Shown piece after piece: positions 1 to 5,862 of a stretch of DNA of 6,347 nucleotides. The stretch covers positions 1 through 6,347 of the forward strand of contig QHZK01000381.1 of assembly GCA_003224635.1 (NCBI GenBank). The letters run 5' to 3'. The notes beneath the pieces are model-generated. The model did no database searches. It was not told the origin of the DNA and saw only the letters and a list, made by a program, of their open reading frames with translations. A program made the position numbers and the translations under genes. Position 1 is the stretch's first letter, and every line of letters begins with the position of its first letter. The stretch comes from Acidobacteriota bacterium (lineage in GTDB: Bacteria; Acidobacteriota; Terriglobia; UBA7540).

Positions 1-789
1 CGCGTCATGCAGGTATTTGGGCAGCCAGAAGATGTAGAACCACCAGATGGGATCGGTCAGCGAACGGCCAAGAACGATCCCCCAGACGTTCGACTGTTTG
101 AGCAAAGGCAGCCAGCGGGCGGCCCCCTTCCGGGGCGGGGCGCTGGCGGTCTCTCGGCCCGCTTGAATCAATCTGCGCTCCTCGTCGCTGACCCTGGGAT
201 GGCTGTCGAGCGGGTGGTAGATGTTGGTCCAGAGAATGAGCCAGAGGAATCCTAGCAGCCCCGAGGTTAGAAAGGCGAAGCGCCAGCCAAAGTGAATCGC
301 CAAAAAGGCGGCGAAGTAGGGAGCCAGAAATCCTCCGACGCTCGAGCCGCTGTCGAAAATGGCGACCGCCACTCCACGCTCCCGGGCGGGAAACCATTCC
401 GCCACGGTTTTGCTGGCGCCCGGCCAGTTGAATCCTTCGCCCATTCCCAGCATGAAACGGAAAATGCTGAATGACAGTACAGAATTCGCCAGGGCGGGCA
501 GCGTGCTCGAAACGGACCACCAGACCATGGCGAGGATGAGTCCCAGCCGGGTGCCGATGACGTCGATGATCATGCCGCCCACCAGCCACATGACGGCGTA
601 CGCGACCTGGAACCAGAAGACGATGTGCGAATAGTCGACGTCGCTTAAGCGAAACTGATGGCCGTGGCGGGTTATGACAATGAACGGGGCGAGAACGGAG
701 AGCGTCTGGCGATCGATGTAGTTGATCACCGTCGAGCAGAACAGCGTCCAGACAATCCACCAGCGCAGATGTTTCAGCGGCTTCGCCAC
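1..789 (-). CDS. MFS transporter, ExuT-like anion:cation symporter (N-terminal part, runs off left edge)
   Basis: This is an inner-membrane carrier of the major facilitator superfamily that probably imports a sugar acid such as a hexuronate or aldonate by cation symport. The 263 visible codons read VAKPLKHLRWWIVW at the N-terminus, then NYIDRQ at residues 23-28 in TM1. The family signature RFMLGMGEG..NWP lies at 111-123 and AEWFPARERG at 130-139, followed by a GSSVGG helix. About six membrane helices and the start of TM7 are visible, roughly 60% of the usual 420-440 residues; the C-terminus lies beyond position 1. The start is GTG at 789-787. An in-frame TGA sits only 15 nt upstream (807-805), and AGGGAG lies 5 nt before the GTG. 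A longer minus-strand open frame over the same DNA (940-5) lacks membrane character and is a shadow. The family call is firm; the substrate is inferred. Confidence 0.88.
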   Translation of the reverse strand, partial: MAKPLKHLRWWIVWTLFCSTVINYIDRQTLSVLAPFIVITRHGHQFRLSDVDYSHIVFWFQVAYAVMWLVGGMIIDVIGTRLGLILAMVWWSVSSTLPALANSVLSFSIFRFMLGMGEGFNWPGASKTVAEWFPARERGVAVAIFDSGSSVGGFLAPYFAAFLAIHFGWRFAFLTSGLLGFLWLILWTNIYHPLDSHPRVSDEERRLIQAGRETASAPPRKGAARWLPLLKQSNVWGIVLGRSLTDPIWWFYIFWLPKYLHDA

Positions 790-794
790 ATGAG

Positions 795-800
795 CTCCCT
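795..800 (-). promoter_or_regulatory. Shine-Dalgarno of the MFS gene
   Basis: AGGGAG on the minus strand lies 5 nt upstream of the GTG at 789. With the in-frame TGA just upstream, it fixes GTG as the start rather than the overlapping out-of-frame ATG at 791-789, whose frame meets TGA after five codons. Confidence 0.6.
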
Positions 801-909
801 GTCTTCAGCCATACGATGACGATGACCCGCAACTTACCACAGCCTGAATGCTTTCGGCCTGGAGAATTTTGAGCGCCTCGCTCTCTGCCCGGCGGGGCGA
901 CGCGCAACG

Positions 910-930
910 GACAACTGACAACTGACAACG
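910..930. repeat. Heptamer tandem repeat GACAACY, three copies
   Basis: Three contiguous 7-bp units lie at 910-916, 917-923 and 924-930: GACAACT, GACAACT and GACAACG. The exact 7-bp periodicity is directly visible. It contributes the candidate -35 hexamer of the promoter at 922-950. Confidence 0.85.
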
Positions 931-950
931 AACCAAGCATGGTTTACAAT
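922..950 (+). promoter_or_regulatory. Candidate sigma70 promoter for the NIPSNAP gene
   Basis: CTGACA at 922-927 (5/6 match to TTGACA) is followed after exactly 17 bp by TACAAT at 945-950 (5/6 match to TATAAT). Transcription would begin near 957, giving a leader of about 150 nt that contains the paired heptamer arrays. The -35 box lies within the GACAACY array. The hexamers and spacing are seen directly; function is inferred, and a chance match is possible. Confidence 0.4.
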
Positions 951-960
951 CGCGGGTCTG

Positions 961-1002
961 TTAGCTGTCAGGTTTCAGCCGTCAGCTATCAGCAGCTAAC
1001 AG
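961..1002. repeat. Degenerate heptamer array, consensus TCAGCNN (first arm)
   Basis: Successive 7-bp units begin at 961, 968, 975, 982 and 989 and read TTAGCTG, TCAGGTT, TCAGCCG, TCAGCTA and TCAGCAG. The array is bounded by a 10-bp perfect inverted repeat, CTGTTAGCTG at 958-967 against CAGCTAACAG at 993-1002. Confidence 0.75.
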
Positions 1003-1067
1003 CGTCGGGCCTTCAGCAAGACCGATGCCCGCTGCCGATTGCTGAAGGCTGAGAGCTGATGGCTGAA
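974..1067 (+). other. Potential long hairpin formed by opposed heptamer arrays
   Basis: Positions 974-993 are complementary to 1048-1067 at 18 of 20 positions, which allows a 20-bp stem with a 54-nt loop. The stem lies between the candidate promoter and the NIPSNAP ribosome binding site, so it would fall in the 5' leader. It competes with the shorter 958-967/993-1002 hairpin. Complementarity is direct; any regulatory effect is speculative. Confidence 0.5.
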
Positions 1068-1072
1068 GACTG
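1038..1072. repeat. Degenerate heptamer array, consensus ANNNCTG (second arm)
   Basis: Five contiguous 7-bp units lie at 1038, 1045, 1052, 1059 and 1066: ATTGCTG, AAGGCTG, AGAGCTG, ATGGCTG and AAGACTG. Read on the other strand these have the same TCAGCNN-like pattern as the array at 961-995, so the two arrays are in inverted orientation. Confidence 0.75.
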
Positions 1073-1092
1073 AGGAAATCCACCACGGAATC

Positions 1093-1098
1093 GGAGGT
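1093..1098 (+). promoter_or_regulatory. Shine-Dalgarno of the NIPSNAP gene
   Basis: GGAGGT is a near-perfect anti-16S match. It sits 10 nt before the ATG at 1109 and supports that start. Confidence 0.7.
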
Positions 1099-1108
1099 AA
1101 CTTCGCAC

Positions 1109-1915
1109 ATGAAGAGACGCGAATTCGTGACTTCTTCGCTCGCGGCGTCGGCAATGGCCGGTCTGGGATCCACGGGCGAGGCCGCGGGCGGAAGCGGCGG
1201 CGGCGACCCGGCGCCCGAATACTATCAACTGATGGTCTGGCGGCTTCGCCGCGGGCCGCAGGTCAAGCTGACGGATGATTTCCTTCGCGACGCTGCACTG
1301 CCGGCGATGGGACGGCTGGGCGTGGGGCCGGTGGGAGTCTTCAATACGATGATCGGCCCCGACAGCCCGACGGTCTATGTGCTTGTCCCCTCACCGTCGC
1401 TTGAAGCTGTGGCGACGCTGCCCCAGCGCCTGTTCGCGGACCCGGAGTTCCTCAAGGCGGGCGCCGCGTATATCAACGCGCCCGCGACCGAGCCGGGGTA
1501 CGTCCGCCTGGAGACCTCTTTGCTCGCCGCCTTCACGGGCATGCCGAAGCTCGAAGTCCCCCCCGCGACCGTTGAGCGCGCGCCCCGCATCTTGGAGCTG
1601 CGCATTTATGAGAGCCACAGCAAGAAGGCCAATCTGACGAAGATCAAGATGTTCAACGAGGGCGAGATCGCGATTTTCCGGCGCACGGGCCTGCGGCCGG
1701 TATTCTTTGGGGAGACGCTGATCGGCTCTCGCTTGCCCAACCTGACTTACATGCTTACGTTTGACAGCATCGAGCAGCGCGACAGGAACTGGAGCGCGTT
1801 TGTGGCCGATCCGGAGTGGAAAAAGCTGAGCGCCACTCCGGGCTACACCGACGCGGAGACGGTGTCGAACATCAGTAACGTGTTACTGAGCCCGGCGCCG
1901 TATTCGCAAATTTAA
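1109..1915 (+). CDS. NIPSNAP-family protein with twin-arginine signal
   Basis: The 268-aa product opens with MKRREFVTSS and a short Ala/Gly-rich hydrophobic stretch. This is a Tat-type signal (R3-R4, F6), with likely cleavage near the Ala residues at 25-26. Two ferredoxin-like NIPSNAP modules follow. The first starts near residue 38 (YYQLMVWRLRRG) and includes FADPEF. The second spans about 160-268, with ILELRIYES and the family hallmark RDRNW..FVADPEWKK at 224-239. NIPSNAP proteins are small alpha/beta dimeric folds without an assigned general reaction, so no function is claimed. A strong GGAGGT precedes the ATG. The gene is first of three consecutive plus-strand genes for Tat-signal proteins, which places it in the periplasm next to two redox enzymes. 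Family assignment is good; role is unknown. Confidence 0.85.
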   Translation: MKRREFVTSSLAASAMAGLGSTGEAAGGSGGGDPAPEYYQLMVWRLRRGPQVKLTDDFLRDAALPAMGRLGVGPVGVFNTMIGPDSPTVYVLVPSPSLEAVATLPQRLFADPEFLKAGAAYINAPATEPGYVRLETSLLAAFTGMPKLEVPPATVERAPRILELRIYESHSKKANLTKIKMFNEGEIAIFRRTGLRPVFFGETLIGSRLPNLTYMLTFDSIEQRDRNWSAFVADPEWKKLSATPGYTDAETVSNISNVLLSPAPYSQI

Positions 1916-1940
1916 CGGGTTGCTGAAAGGTCCGCCAGCC

Positions 1941-1994
1941 TGTCATTCTGAGGAGCCGAAGGCGGTCCTGAACGAAGTGAAGGAAGAATCTCGC
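1941..1994 (+). repeat. Dispersed repeat of the TGTCATTCTGAG...GAAGAATCTCG type, copy 1
   Basis: This copy shares TGTCATTCTGAG and GAAGAATCTCG ends with the copy at 5546-5580. It is longer between them, with about 30 extra or divergent bases. The element recurs three times in the window, always between genes, so it is a true dispersed repeat rather than coding sequence. Confidence 0.8.
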
Positions 1995-2023
1995 AGTGCC
2001 GAATTTTCAGAGCGAGATTCTTC
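1983..2023. repeat. 12-bp inverted repeat at the end of dispersed repeat copy 1
   Basis: GAAGAATCTCGC at 1983-1994 is perfectly complementary to GCGAGATTCTTC at 2012-2023, with a 17-nt loop. It could form a hairpin downstream of the NIPSNAP stop codon at 1915. No T-tract follows, so I do not call it an intrinsic terminator. Confidence 0.7.
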
Positions 2024-2049
2024 GAGGCTTGTTTCGGCAACCTGTTAGG

Positions 2050-2096
2050 CGTAGAGACGGCCCCGGTTGGGTCGTCCCCGGCGGAACGTCTCTGCG
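2050..2096. repeat. Imperfect palindrome AGAGACG...CGTCTCT upstream of the flavoenzyme gene
   Basis: AGAGACG at 2053-2059 pairs with CGTCTCT at 2087-2093. The stem extends by C-G and G-C pairs and one G-T wobble to 2050 and 2096. The GC-rich interior can fold further (GGG at 2069-2071 with CCC at 2076-2078 around TCGT). It ends only 7 nt before the ribosome binding site at 2104. It resembles a dispersed palindromic unit rather than a terminator, as there is no T-run. Confidence 0.6.
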
Positions 2097-2103
2097 TGGT
2101 CTC

Positions 2104-2110
2104 AAGGAGA
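2104..2110 (+). promoter_or_regulatory. Shine-Dalgarno of the flavin oxidoreductase gene
   Basis: AAGGAGA lies 7 nt before the ATG at 2118, an optimal spacing that supports that start. Confidence 0.7.
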
Positions 2111-2117
2111 GCTGTGA

Positions 2118-3527
2118 ATGGATCGTCGTGACGTTCTTAAACTAGCCGGCACGCTGGCAATGACCAGCTTGCCCGCGGTCCCGCTTCGGGCCCAGACGCG
2201 GCGCCCCAAGAAAGTCATCGTCGCGGGCGGCGGGATCGGCGGACTTTGCTGCGGCTACGAGCTCATGAAGCGCGGGCACGAAGTGGTGGTCCTCGAGGCC
2301 TCGGGACGGACGGGCGGCCACGTGCGTACGATTCACGATCCTCTGGCGGACGGGCTTTATGCGGACGTGGGCGCCGAGCACTTCACCAAGCCGGGCTACG
2401 ACCTCTATTGGGGATACGTGCGCGAGTTCAACCTGACGCCGCTCGACTATCCGCGCCGCGAGCGCATCCTACGCTTTATTCGTGGCAAGATGCGCACGGA
2501 CGAGGAACTGGCCGATCCCAAAGTGCTGGCAGGGTTCGGGTTGAACCAGCGTGAGATCGACTACCTCGCCCGCCACCCGTGGTGGGACTTCGCGTCGCTC
2601 TATTTGAAGCCTTATGTGGAGAGCTTCCGTGATGAGTATCGGCCCTACGACGCCGGCCTCGACCACCTGGACCAAGTGACGTTCACCGATTTGCTGAAGA
2701 AGGACGGCGCCTCGGCCGCCGCGATCGAACTCATCGGCAGTCCGGGTTCGGCGCTGCACGTCATCTGGCACGCGGCTATTCTGAAGCTGCGCGGGGTTCC
2801 CCTGTGGCCTCCTCACGTCTTTCGCATTAAGGGTGGAAACCAGGTGATGCCTGACACCTTCGCCACTAAACTGGGCGAGCGCGTCCGCCTCGGCTGCCCG
2901 GTCGCAGGCATCGAGCGCGGCGAGACCGGGGTGCGCGTCCGCTACCGCGAGTTTGGCCGCGAAACGCAGCAAGACGCGGACTACCTGGTCTGTGCGATGT
3001 CCGCCGTCATGCTCCGGCAAATCCCCGTCGCTCCGGGGTGGCCCGAGCCCAAAGGCTACGCCATCCGCACCGTGCCCTACTATTCGCACTCGCGCGTGGT
3101 CTTCCAATCACGCTCGGCCTTCTGGAAGAAAGACGGAGTGAGTGTGAACTGGGAGGGTCCGGAAGCGAACTTGGGCGAGCTGTGGCAGACGGCGGACGAA
3201 GTGGATACGAAGCGCGCCGTGCTCCTGGGCGCCGCCGTCGCCAGCGCTTCCGCCGCCGACACCCTCGCAGCTTTCAGGAAGTATTACCCAGGAAAGTCGG
3301 ATGATATCGAACAGGTCTTGATTCACAATTGGGCGCACGACCCGTGGGCGATGGCGTGCGAAACGATTGATTATCCGCCCGGCGACCTCGTGAAGCTCTG
3401 GCCCGCGCTCATGGAACCGGTCGGCCGGGTCCACTTCGTGGGTGCTTACACTGACAATCTGAACTGGGGCCAGGAAGCGGCGACGAGGTCAGCGAACCGC
3501 GTGGCGGAGGCGATTGACCAGGCGTGA
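2118..3527 (+). CDS. FAD-dependent flavin amine oxidase-like oxidoreductase, Tat-exported
   Basis: The 469-aa product starts MDRRDVLKLAG, a clear twin-arginine signal (R3-R4, V6-L7) with probable cleavage after about Q26 (PLRAQ). The FAD-binding Rossmann motif is VIVAGGGIGGL at 33-43, with the ribose-binding acidic residue E60 (VVVLEA) and RTGGH at 64-68. A GGNQVMP segment at 239-245 and the following PVAGIERGETGVRV are typical of the PF01593-like substrate/FAD domain. The C-terminal FAD-contacting segment is HFVGAYTD at 439-446, then WGQEAATRSANRVAEAI. Here Ala443 occupies the place where many relatives have Glu (GE), so the chemistry may differ from classical amine oxidases. Substrate is unknown: amine, amino acid or another CH-NH/CH-CH donor. 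It should act in the periplasm beside the Tat-exported quinoprotein encoded next. Length is normal for the family. Confidence 0.85.
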   Translation: MDRRDVLKLAGTLAMTSLPAVPLRAQTRRPKKVIVAGGGIGGLCCGYELMKRGHEVVVLEASGRTGGHVRTIHDPLADGLYADVGAEHFTKPGYDLYWGYVREFNLTPLDYPRRERILRFIRGKMRTDEELADPKVLAGFGLNQREIDYLARHPWWDFASLYLKPYVESFRDEYRPYDAGLDHLDQVTFTDLLKKDGASAAAIELIGSPGSALHVIWHAAILKLRGVPLWPPHVFRIKGGNQVMPDTFATKLGERVRLGCPVAGIERGETGVRVRYREFGRETQQDADYLVCAMSAVMLRQIPVAPGWPEPKGYAIRTVPYYSHSRVVFQSRSAFWKKDGVSVNWEGPEANLGELWQTADEVDTKRAVLLGAAVASASAADTLAAFRKYYPGKSDDIEQVLIHNWAHDPWAMACETIDYPPGDLVKLWPALMEPVGRVHFVGAYTDNLNWGQEAATRSANRVAEAIDQA

Positions 3528-3530
3528 GAA

Positions 3531-3572
3531 AGTCAGAAGTCAGAAGGCAGAAGTCAGAAGGCAGAAGGCAGA
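3531..3572. repeat. Heptamer tandem repeat AGKCAGA, six perfect copies
   Basis: Six contiguous 7-bp units begin at 3531, 3538, 3545, 3552, 3559 and 3566. Each is AGTCAGA or AGGCAGA, in the order T, T, G, T, G, G at the third base. The array starts 3 nt after the flavoenzyme stop codon. It contains no stop in the quinoprotein frame, so that frame is spuriously open back to a TTG at 3514. Confidence 0.9.
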
Positions 3573-3606
3573 AAGAACGACACTCGACGGAATGGGTTCG
3601 CATTCG

Positions 3607-5475
3607 ATGGATCGACGTTGCTTCCTAAGGCAGAGCGCGGCATCACTGGTGGCAACCTCAATTGTGCCGGCGTCAATCTCATCCGGCAATAGCGGCGCCG
3701 GCAGGGGCGCGGGCGAGTGGCGTTGCTACGGCGGAGACCCGGGTTGCATGCGCTATTCGCCCCTCGACCGGATCAACCGCTCGAACGTCCAGAGGCTTCG
3801 CGCCGCCTGGACCTATCACACCGGCGACAAGCGCGACCGCCCGCAGACGACCATCGAATGTACTCCCGTGGTAGCGGATGGCGTCATGTACATCACCACG
3901 GCGCTCTTGAGCGTCCGCGCCTTGGATGCAGCCACGGGACGCCTGCTCTGGAGCTTCGATCCCTTCGAAGGTTCCGAGTACGAGACTCCGCGCGGGGTCA
4001 GCCGCGGAGTTACATACTGGCAGAGCGGGCAGGATAAAAGGGTTCTTTGCACGGCACGCGCCCGCCTGATTTGTCTGGACGCCAGGACAGGCAAGCCCAT
4101 TCCTTCTTTTGGCGATAAAGGTTCGGTCGATCTGACCAAGGGGCTGGGCCGCGACATTTCGTACGGCGTCACGAGCCCCGGGATCGCGTACAGGAACCTG
4201 CTTATCCTGGGGTCGGAGGTCGACGAAGGCCCGGAGCCTGCTGCGCCCGGATCCGTCCGTGCCTTTGACGTCCTGACGGGGAAAACGGCGTGGATTTTTC
4301 ACACTGTCCCGCAGCCCGGTGAGTTCGGACACAATACGTGGGAGGGTGATGCCTGGAAGACCGCCGGCGGTGTGAACGATTGGGGCGGCCTGAGCCTGGA
4401 CGTGAAGCGCGGCTGGATCTTTCTGGCCCTTGGTTCCGCGTCGTTTGATTTCCACGGCGGCCAGCGCCTCGGCCAGAACTTGTTCGCCAACTCGGTGGTG
4501 GCTCTCGACGCCGCGACGGGCAGGAGAATCTGGCACTACCAGATCGTGCACCACGATTTATGGGACCGCGATTTGCCGTGTCCTCCCGCCCTCGTCACCG
4601 TGAATCATAACGGTCGCAGGGTTGACGCGGTCGCCCAGGTGACGAAGTTCAGCCGCCTGTTCCTTTTGGACCGTGAAACCGGCAAGCCTCTCTTCCCAGT
4701 CGAGGAGCAGCCGGTTCCCGCCTCTGACGTGCCGGGTGAGAAGGCTTGGCCGACGCAACCCGTTGCCCTCAAGCCGCCGTCGCTGACGCGGCAGGTTTTT
4801 ACCGAGGACGAGCTGACCAACATCTCTCCCGAGGCGCACGCCTACGCGCTCGAAATTTTCAAAAAGGTCCGGAGCGGAAACCCCTGGCTCCCGCCGAGCG
4901 AACAAGGGACCATCGTGTTCCCGGGCTTCGACGGGGGCATGGATTGGGGCGGCGGCTCGTTCGACCCCTCGACCGGCTGGTTCTACGTCAACACCCACGA
5001 TGAGCCTTGGATACTGACTCTCGTGCCTGCCAAGGCCGGCGCCGGTTATCCGTACGCCATCACGGGATACAACCGGTTCCTCGACCAGGAAGGCTACGCG
5101 GCGATCAAGCCGCCGTGGGGTCAGTTGAGCGCGGTCGACTTGAACAGCGGCGAAATTGCCTGGCAGGTCCGCTTGGGAGAGATCAAGGAGCTGACGGCGC
5201 GCGGCATCCCGCGGACCGGCACGCAGAATATCGGCGGCTCGGTCGTCACCGCCGGCGGACTGGTTTTCATCGGCGCCACTCAGGATGAAAAGTTCCGTGC
5301 CTTCGACAAGTCAACCGGGAAGGTCCTCTGGGAGGCGCAGTTGCCGGCGGGCGGATACGCCAGTCCGTGCACTTACGAGGCCGGCGGCAAGCAGTACGTG
5401 GCCATCGCGGCGGGCGGCGGTGGCAAACCGCGCACCCGGTCGGGGGACGCCTTTGTGGCCTTCGCGCTCCCCTGA
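3607..5475 (+). CDS. PQQ-dependent dehydrogenase (glucose/alcohol type quinoprotein), soluble, Tat-exported
   Basis: This protein oxidises an aldose or alcohol in the periplasm using pyrroloquinoline quinone. From the ATG at 3607 it is 622 aa and opens MDRRCFLRQSAAS, a Tat signal. The ATG at 3592 is equally in frame; neither has a clear ribosome binding site. Seven beta-propeller strand repeats of the A-x-D-x-x-T-G-x-x-x-W type are visible near residues 105, 155, 219, 299, 353, 509 and 565, as in eight-bladed quinoproteins. HHDLWD at 315-320 and K347 match, by my recalled alignment, catalytic Asp466 and PQQ-binding Lys493 of E. coli Gcd. GGMDWGGG lies at 443-450, and the tail GKQYVAIAAGGGGK..SGDAFVAF at 594-619 is diagnostic. 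It lacks Gcd's N-terminal membrane helices and has no CxxCH haem motif, so it needs an external electron acceptor. Substrate is uncertain. Confidence 0.9.
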   Translation: MDRRCFLRQSAASLVATSIVPASISSGNSGAGRGAGEWRCYGGDPGCMRYSPLDRINRSNVQRLRAAWTYHTGDKRDRPQTTIECTPVVADGVMYITTALLSVRALDAATGRLLWSFDPFEGSEYETPRGVSRGVTYWQSGQDKRVLCTARARLICLDARTGKPIPSFGDKGSVDLTKGLGRDISYGVTSPGIAYRNLLILGSEVDEGPEPAAPGSVRAFDVLTGKTAWIFHTVPQPGEFGHNTWEGDAWKTAGGVNDWGGLSLDVKRGWIFLALGSASFDFHGGQRLGQNLFANSVVALDAATGRRIWHYQIVHHDLWDRDLPCPPALVTVNHNGRRVDAVAQVTKFSRLFLLDRETGKPLFPVEEQPVPASDVPGEKAWPTQPVALKPPSLTRQVFTEDELTNISPEAHAYALEIFKKVRSGNPWLPPSEQGTIVFPGFDGGMDWGGGSFDPSTGWFYVNTHDEPWILTLVPAKAGAGYPYAITGYNRFLDQEGYAAIKPPWGQLSAVDLNSGEIAWQVRLGEIKELTARGIPRTGTQNIGGSVVTAGGLVFIGATQDEKFRAFDKSTGKVLWEAQLPAGGYASPCTYEAGGKQYVAIAAGGGGKPRTRSGDAFVAFALP

Positions 5476-5484
5476 AATGCGAGG

Positions 5485-5640
5485 GTGAAATGCCGGTCCA
5501 CATCGAAGGTCCCAGAGAGTTTGGGCACGAGCGAAAAGGCCCGCCATGTCATTCTGAGCGCAGCGAAGCGAAGAATCTCGCTCCGAACCGCCCCCTTCGC
5601 CAAATTCCTCGCTAGCCGGTCGCGCCGATATAAAAGGGGC
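5485..5640. repeat. Possible longer dispersed repeat surrounding copy 2
   Basis: The stretch containing CATCGAAGGTCCCAGAGAG, the TGTCATTCTGAG core and the following GCTAGCCGGTCGCGCCGATA looks like a larger intergenic repeat that I recall as recurrent in Acidobacteriota-like genomes, where it often gives spurious short protein annotations. Only the core (5546-5580) repeats inside this window, so the outer limits are unverified. Confidence 0.3.
5546..5580 (+). repeat. Dispersed repeat TGTCATTCTGAG...GAAGAATCTCG, copy 2
   Basis: This compact 35-bp copy begins ATGTCATTCTGAGCG, has a GCGAAGCGAAG middle and ends AAGAATCTCG. It is in direct orientation to copy 1 (1941-1994) and inverted relative to copy 3 (5863-5892). 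Confidence 0.85.
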
Positions 5641-5756
5641 GGCATTTATTCGCCACGACGTACACGTTCGATGTTCATGGTTACGTCTGACCCTTTCCAA
5701 TCGCGGCACGTTCGCGTGAGGTCGTCGCCGCGCCAGAGTTGAGGTCTGGCTATACC

Positions 5757-5847
5757 GAGCGACATAAGTTGTTGCGGCGCTCTATGAGCGCCGACCGGCG
5801 GTCACAGACCGCCGCTACAGCGGAAAGCGCTATAACTTATGTCGCTC
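5757..5847. repeat. 91-bp palindromic element: 14-bp inverted ends enclosing two matched hairpins
   Basis: GAGCGACATAAGTT at 5757-5770 and AACTTATGTCGCTC at 5834-5847 are perfect inverted repeats. Inside are two hairpins with 8-bp perfect stems and 3-nt loops. One is CGGCGCTC/GAGCGCCG at 5775-5782 and 5786-5793 (loop TAT); the other is CGGCGGTC/GACCGCCG at 5796-5803 and 5807-5814 (loop ACA). The stems differ at a single compensated base pair. The architecture resembles REP/BIME-type or miniature non-autonomous elements. No transposase is encoded within it. Confidence 0.75.
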
Positions 5848-5862
5848 TGTTTAAATGCAGGG

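Larger units (their letters stand above)
790..1108. other. Divergent intergenic region (319 nt), repeat-filled
   Basis: This spacer separates the leftward transporter from the rightward NIPSNAP gene. I see no credible gene in it; the open frames here are shadows or run through repeats. It holds a GACAACY heptamer array, a plausible rightward sigma70 promoter, two heptamer arrays in opposite orientation that can pair into a long stem, and ribosome binding sites at both ends. I could not identify a good promoter for the transporter. Confidence 0.7.

Noticed and set aside
5..940. 311-aa minus-strand open frame
   Set aside because: It is rich in Arg, Pro and His with no membrane segments. The overlapping minus-strand frame ending at 789 encodes unmistakable MFS motifs, so this is a shadow.
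910..1072. CRISPR-like array
   Set aside because: The repeats are contiguous 7-bp units without spacers and with degenerate sequence, so they are tandem repeats and not CRISPR.
1983..2023. Intrinsic terminator after the NIPSNAP gene
   Set aside because: The 12-bp stem has a long 17-nt loop and no following T-run; it is better explained as part of a dispersed repeat.
2469..3107. 212-aa minus-strand open frame opposite the flavoenzyme
   Set aside because: It is antisense to a gene with clear FAD motifs and a Tat signal, and no recognisable domain is seen; it is a GC-rich shadow frame.
3679..4554. 291-aa minus-strand open frame opposite the quinoprotein
   Set aside because: It is antisense to the beta-propeller repeats and shows no independent motifs; it is a shadow.
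5627..5634. GATATAAA as a -10 promoter element
   Set aside because: No acceptable -35 hexamer was seen at 16-18 bp upstream, and it lies in a probable dispersed repeat.
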